NCBI GenBank assembly: GCA_020638465.1
Contig: JACKIM010000003.1
Location: forward strand, 263,001 to 327,000
Reading direction: 5' to 3'
DNA: 64,000 nt
Source: Geminicoccaceae bacterium
GTDB taxonomy: Bacteria > Pseudomonadota > Alphaproteobacteria > Geminicoccales > Geminicoccaceae
The position numbers were made by a program, and so were the translations under genes. This document shows, piece after piece, positions 60,915 to 64,000 of this stretch; positions within the stretch are counted from its first letter, which is position 1; each line of letters starts with the position of its first letter. Below the pieces are notes generated by a model, which had not been told where the DNA came from, made no database searches, and worked only from the letters and a program-made list of their open reading frames with translations.

Positions 60915-61372
60915 GTCGGTATCCTTCGGTCAGAGCAGGAACGGGACGGTTCGGGCCTGGCATCCTCGACCGCCATATGCAGCGAGCGTGCGATCCGCTC
61001 GGCACGTTCGATGACATGCGCGGCACCCTCGGGCGGGCAGGTCTCGGCCGCGGTTTCGCGGAACAGGGCCAGCCAGCGTTCGAAGTGATTCCAATCCACT
61101 GGCAGGGTCACATGGGCCGGCATCGGGGCGCCGTGATAGCGGCCCGTCACCAGCGCGACCGAGGACCAGAAATCCACCATGCGTTCCAGGTGCGGGCCCC
61201 AGTCGGAAATCCGGGCGGCGAAGATCGGGCCGAGAACGGCGTCGGCGCGCACCTTGTCGTAGAAGCGATGCACCAGTTCGGTCAGCCTGTCCTCGTTCAG
61301 TCCGGTCCGCGCCATGAGCTCGGCGGTTATTCGCGGACGGGCTGTGATGATCTGTGGGTCGGCAGGTGACAT
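60911..61372 (-). CDS. Group III truncated haemoglobin
   Basis: 153-residue truncated haemoglobin of group III. Diagnostic stretches: LTELVHRFYDKVRADAVLGP (helix B/C), HLERMVDFWSSVALVTGRYH with GAPMPAH (E-F region with the proximal His), and HFERWLALFRETAAE (helix G). These proteins bind O2 and NO and are often NO- or microaerobically induced. First gene of the minus-strand unit, divergent from the NsrR-like gene; the palindrome at 61422-61436 lies between them. Confidence 0.9.
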   Translation of the reverse strand: MSPADPQIITARPRITAELMARTGLNEDRLTELVHRFYDKVRADAVLGPIFAARISDWGPHLERMVDFWSSVALVTGRYHGAPMPAHVTLPVDWNHFERWLALFRETAAETCPPEGAAHVIERAERIARSLHMAVEDARPEPSRSCSDRRIPT

Positions 61373-61421
61373 GGGGTTCCCGAGAATTTCAACTTGAGTC
61401 TCATGCTATCTCTGTTAAATA

Positions 61422-61436
61422 GGTATTGTAAATACC
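61422..61436. promoter_or_regulatory. Putative NsrR/Rrf2 operator
   Basis: GGTATT-GTA-AATACC, a perfect 6-bp inverted repeat with a 3-bp spacer, resembles the ATTT/AAAT-type NsrR boxes of proteobacteria. It lies 50 bp upstream of the truncated haemoglobin gene and 22 bp upstream of the Rrf2 gene, placed to control both directions. Confidence 0.65.
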
Positions 61437-61458
61437 AATTCGAATCATGCGAGACGCC

Positions 61459-61875
61459 ATGAACCTTACATCCTTCACCGATTACGGGCTTCGCATGCTG
61501 ATGCGCATGGCGAGCGCCCCCGACCGGGCCTTCTCGACTGCCGTCATGGCCGAGGAATTCAAGCTGTCCCGCAATCACCTGACCAAGATCATGCAGCGGC
61601 TGGCGCAGGGCGGCATCGTCGAGACCCGGCGGGGGGCGAACGGTGGCGCCGTCTTGCGCGCCAACCCCGCCGAGATCCGGCTGGGCGACGTCGTGCGGCT
61701 GCTCGAACAGGGGCAGGCGCTGGTCGAGTGTTTCGGGCCGGGCGGAGGCGACTGCACGATAGACGGCTGTTGCCGTCTGAAGGCCCGGTTTCGACAGGCA
61801 GAGGTCAGGTTCATCGAGGATCTGAACGGCTCGACACTTGCCGATATCGCCCTTCCCGAACGGGTAGCAGCATGA
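61459..61875 (+). CDS. nsrR: Rrf2-family regulator, NsrR-like
   Basis: 138-residue Rrf2 regulator. Winged HTH at about residues 1-65 (NLTSFTDYGLRMLMRMASAP, then FKLSRNHLTKIMQRLAQGGI). With ATG 61459 as start, Asp8 falls at the NsrR [4Fe-4S] ligand position, and Cys91, Cys99 and Cys104/105 (ECFGPGGGDC and GCCRL) supply the remaining ligands; this favours NsrR over IscR or CymR. ATG 61447 in frame would add four residues. It probably senses NO and represses the haemoglobin-hemerythrin unit, itself and perhaps ccoNO, which starts 19 bp downstream. Confidence 0.85.
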   Translation: MNLTSFTDYGLRMLMRMASAPDRAFSTAVMAEEFKLSRNHLTKIMQRLAQGGIVETRRGANGGAVLRANPAEIRLGDVVRLLEQGQALVECFGPGGGDCTIDGCCRLKARFRQAEVRFIEDLNGSTLADIALPERVAA

Positions 61876-61894
61876 CGAAGAAAGGCAGAACAGG

Positions 61895-63520
61895 ATGACC
61901 GAAACACTGTCGGTTTCCGAACGCCGGATCGGCATGATCCTGTCGGTCCTGCTGGCCCTGACGGGCCTTGCCATGGCAGCCGCCGCACGCCACGGGGTCA
62001 TGTCGCTGCACGGGTTCATGGCGCTCGTGCTCGGCCTCGGCCTGGCTTTCCTGCTCGGTGGCGCACTCTATGACCCGGAGTCTCCGGCGGATCGGCTGCG
62101 CCATTACGACGATGCGCCGACGCGGTTCGGTATCATCATGACGCTGATCTGGGCGATGATCGGCATGGCCGTAGGCGTGTGGGTTGCGGCGTTGCTCTAT
62201 TGGCCAGAGGCAACGCCGCTCTGGCCGGCGACCAGTTTCGGCCGTCTGCGCCCCGTACATACAACCGGCATCATCTTCGGTTTTGGTGGCAACGCGCTGA
62301 TCGCCACCTCATTCCACGTCCTGCAACGCACGTCACGCGCGCGGTTGGCCGATTCCGTCAGCCCCTGGGTCGTGCTGATCGGCTACAACCTGTTTTGCGC
62401 CTGGGCCGTCACCGGTTACCTGATGGGATCGACCCAATCCAAGGAATATGCTGAAGCCGAATGGTACGCGGACCTTTGGCTGGTGGTAATCTGGGTCATC
62501 TATTTCGCGCTCTACATTCGGACGCTCGCCCGCCGGAACGAGCCGCATATCTATGTCGCCAACTGGTATTATCTGGCCTTCATCCTGGTCGTGGCGATGC
62601 TGCATATCGTCAACAATCTCGCATTGCCGGTGCGCTGGACGGCAGCGCAAAGCTTCCCCGTCTGGTCGGGGGTGCAGGATGCGATGGTGCAATGGTGGTA
62701 TGGCCACAACGCGGTCGCCTTCTTCCTGACCTCCGGGTTCCTGGGGATGCTCTACTATTTCCTGCCGGTGCGGTCGGGGCGGCCGATCTGGTCCTATCGC
62801 CTGTCGATCGTCAGTTTCTGGGGCATTACCTTCTTTTACATCTGGGTCGGTTCACACCACCTGCATTACACCGCGCTGCCCTATTGGGCGCAGACGCTGG
62901 GGATGACGTTTTCGGTCATGCTGCTGGTGCCGAGCTGGGCCTCGGCGGGCAATGCCATCGCCACGCTGAACGGCGCCTGGCACAAGGTGCGCGACGACGC
63001 CACGCTTCGCTTCATGTTCGTTGCCGCCGTGTTCTACGGGCTGTCGACCTTCGAGGGATCTTTCCTTGCCATCCGCCCCGTCAATTCTCTCAGCCACTAT
63101 ACCGACTGGACCGTGGGCCACGTCCATTCCGGCACGCTCGGCTGGGTCGCCATGATCGTCTTCGGCGCAATCTACACGCTCGTTCCCCAGCTCGGCGGCC
63201 AGTCCGGGATGGCCTCACCCCGCGCGGTCGAGTGGCATTTCTGGCTCGCCGTCGCCGGCACGCTGGTCTACGTCGTGTCGATGTGGAACGCCGGTATCAC
63301 CCAGGGGTTGATGTGGCGCACCTATGACGCGAACGGCGCGCTGTCCTACAGCTTCGTCCAGTCGGTTCAGGCGATGGCCCCCTATTACCTGCTGCGCACT
63401 ATCGGCGGCGGGCTGTTCCTGACCGGAGCGGCGATCTGCGCCTGGAACTGTCGTGCCACGATGCGCGGAGCGGCGGGCCATGCCGCCGACCGGCCTCTTG
63501 TCGCGCAGCCGGCGGAGTGA
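61895..63520 (+). CDS. ccoN: cbb3-type cytochrome c oxidase subunit I
   Basis: 541-residue CcoN, catalytic subunit of the high-affinity cbb3 oxidase that reduces O2 at low concentrations in the inner membrane. Haem and CuB His ligands are visible in RPVHTTGIIFGFGGNA, QWWYGHNAVAFFLTS, WVGSHHLHYTALPYW and DWTVGHVHSGTLGW. At least twelve hydrophobic helices. It directly follows the NsrR-like gene on the same strand and is followed 4 bp later by ccoO. Placement behind an NO-sensing regulator instead of FNR or FixK is notable. Confidence 0.95.
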   Translation: MTETLSVSERRIGMILSVLLALTGLAMAAAARHGVMSLHGFMALVLGLGLAFLLGGALYDPESPADRLRHYDDAPTRFGIIMTLIWAMIGMAVGVWVAALLYWPEATPLWPATSFGRLRPVHTTGIIFGFGGNALIATSFHVLQRTSRARLADSVSPWVVLIGYNLFCAWAVTGYLMGSTQSKEYAEAEWYADLWLVVIWVIYFALYIRTLARRNEPHIYVANWYYLAFILVVAMLHIVNNLALPVRWTAAQSFPVWSGVQDAMVQWWYGHNAVAFFLTSGFLGMLYYFLPVRSGRPIWSYRLSIVSFWGITFFYIWVGSHHLHYTALPYWAQTLGMTFSVMLLVPSWASAGNAIATLNGAWHKVRDDATLRFMFVAAVFYGLSTFEGSFLAIRPVNSLSHYTDWTVGHVHSGTLGWVAMIVFGAIYTLVPQLGGQSGMASPRAVEWHFWLAVAGTLVYVVSMWNAGITQGLMWRTYDANGALSYSFVQSVQAMAPYYLLRTIGGGLFLTGAAICAWNCRATMRGAAGHAADRPLVAQPAE

Positions 63521-63524
63521 GCCG

Positions 63525-64000
63525 ATGTTGAAACTGCACTACAACCTGGAAAAGATCTCGATGGGGCTGGTGGCGGCAATCATCGCGGCCGCCTCGATCG
63601 GTGGAATGGTCGAAATCGCACCGCTCTTCACCATCGACGAGACCGTCGAACTTCCCGATGACCTGCGCCCCAATACCCCGCTGGAACTGGCCGGGCGCGA
63701 GATCTACATCCGCGAGGGCTGCTATGCCTGCCACAGCCAAATGGTGCGCAGCCTGGCCGACGAACTGGACCGCTACGGCCCCTATTCGCTGGCCGCGGAA
63801 AGTGCCTACGATCACCCGATGCTCTGGGGATCGAAGCGGACCGGCCCGGACCTGGCCCGACTGGGCGGCAAATATTCCGACGACTGGCATGTGGCGCACC
63901 TGATCGACCCGCGCAGCATGGTGCCGGCCTCGATCATGCCGTCCTATCCGTGGCTTACGCGAACGCTCGATACGGATTTGTTGTCGGATTCGCTGGCTAC
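63525..64000 (+). CDS. ccoO: cbb3-type cytochrome c oxidase subunit II (partial, runs off the window)
   Basis: The first 158 residues of CcoO, open to the window end. It has an N-terminal membrane anchor (MGLVAAIIAAASIGGMVEI), PLFTIDETVELPDDL, and the single c-type haem motif CYACHSQMVR at about residues 67-76, then SKRTGPDLARLGGKYSDDWH and the PRSMVPASIMPSYPW stretch with the axial-ligand Met region. ATG 63525 follows the ccoN stop by 4 bp. The missing C-terminus is beyond base 64000. Confidence 0.95.
   Translation, partial: MLKLHYNLEKISMGLVAAIIAAASIGGMVEIAPLFTIDETVELPDDLRPNTPLELAGREIYIREGCYACHSQMVRSLADELDRYGPYSLAAESAYDHPMLWGSKRTGPDLARLGGKYSDDWHVAHLIDPRSMVPASIMPSYPWLTRTLDTDLLSDSLA

Noticed and set aside
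63601..63903. Open frame of 100 codons near the window end
   Set aside because: It is out of frame with ccoO, which occupies the same bases in the frame starting at 63525 and carries the haem motif.
1..64000. CRISPR arrays, tRNA or rRNA genes, transposases, phage integrases
   Set aside because: Reading both strands showed no regularly spaced repeats, no cloverleaf-like or rRNA-like stretches and no transposase or integrase motifs; a covariance-model search would be needed to exclude small RNAs.

Overview
The window reads as a G+C-rich chromosome segment of a heterotrophic alphaproteobacterium. This is inferred from gene content (TTT tricarboxylate transporters, Thu/Frc/Tau-type ABC importers, ROK and LacI regulators, a cbb3 oxidase with an NsrR-like regulator), from strong third-position G/C bias and from pervasive ATGA stop/start couplings. 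The species cannot be named from the sequence. No rRNA, tRNA, CRISPR array, intact insertion sequence or phage gene was seen.

Layout. (1) 74-3783: an AcnD/AcnA-type Fe-S hydratase coupled to a PrpF-type isomerase. (2) 3948-9450, minus strand: lysR, tctC, tctB, tctA and a split UxaA/SuyB-type lyase. (3) 9612-17049, plus strand: a second tctC-tctB-tctA followed by two cysteine-type sulfatases and an unassigned protein. Operons 2 and 3 diverge from one 161-bp region that carries a near-perfect LysR-type dyad. (4) 17077-25130: a LacI repressor divergent from a sugar ABC importer, a sugar isomerase-like protein, a Gfo/Idh/MocA dehydrogenase and a ThuA protein. (5) 25163-30261: a PAP2 phosphatase, an FAD amine oxidase-like protein and a TauABC-like importer. 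(6) 30400-39602: a ROK regulator, a sugar ABC importer whose ATPase lacks a recognisable LSGGQ motif, a BadF/GlcNAc-kinase-like protein, a SIS-domain protein and a GMC oxidoreductase. (7) 39705-43524: HyuA/HyuB. (8) 43551-49572, minus strand: a ROK regulator, a Frc/Rbs-type importer, an SDR and a SelA-like PLP enzyme. (9) 49671-58301: NagR-like GntR and NagB, divergent from an amino-sugar ABC importer with NanE, a kinase and MurQ. (10) 58302-58938: a scar of truncated reading frames, the only stretch above 300 bases without an intact gene. (11) 58935-64000: MOSC, DUF488, AhpD-like, hemerythrin and truncated haemoglobin genes, an NsrR-like regulator, ccoN and the start of ccoO.

How it works together. 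The first 58 kb is a carbon-scavenging block with seven uptake systems (two TTT, three CUT1 sugar, one Frc/Rbs-type, one Tau-type). Each system is joined to its own catabolic enzymes and most to a local regulator. In six of the seven, a strong hairpin lies just after the binding-protein gene, a design that would make binding protein in excess over permease. After the scar at about 58.5 kb the theme switches abruptly to nitric oxide and low-oxygen physiology. The most unusual items are the TTT-plus-sulfatase operon sharing a control region with a lyase operon, the signature-less ABC ATPase, the importer/SDR/SelA-like operon, and the truncation scar.
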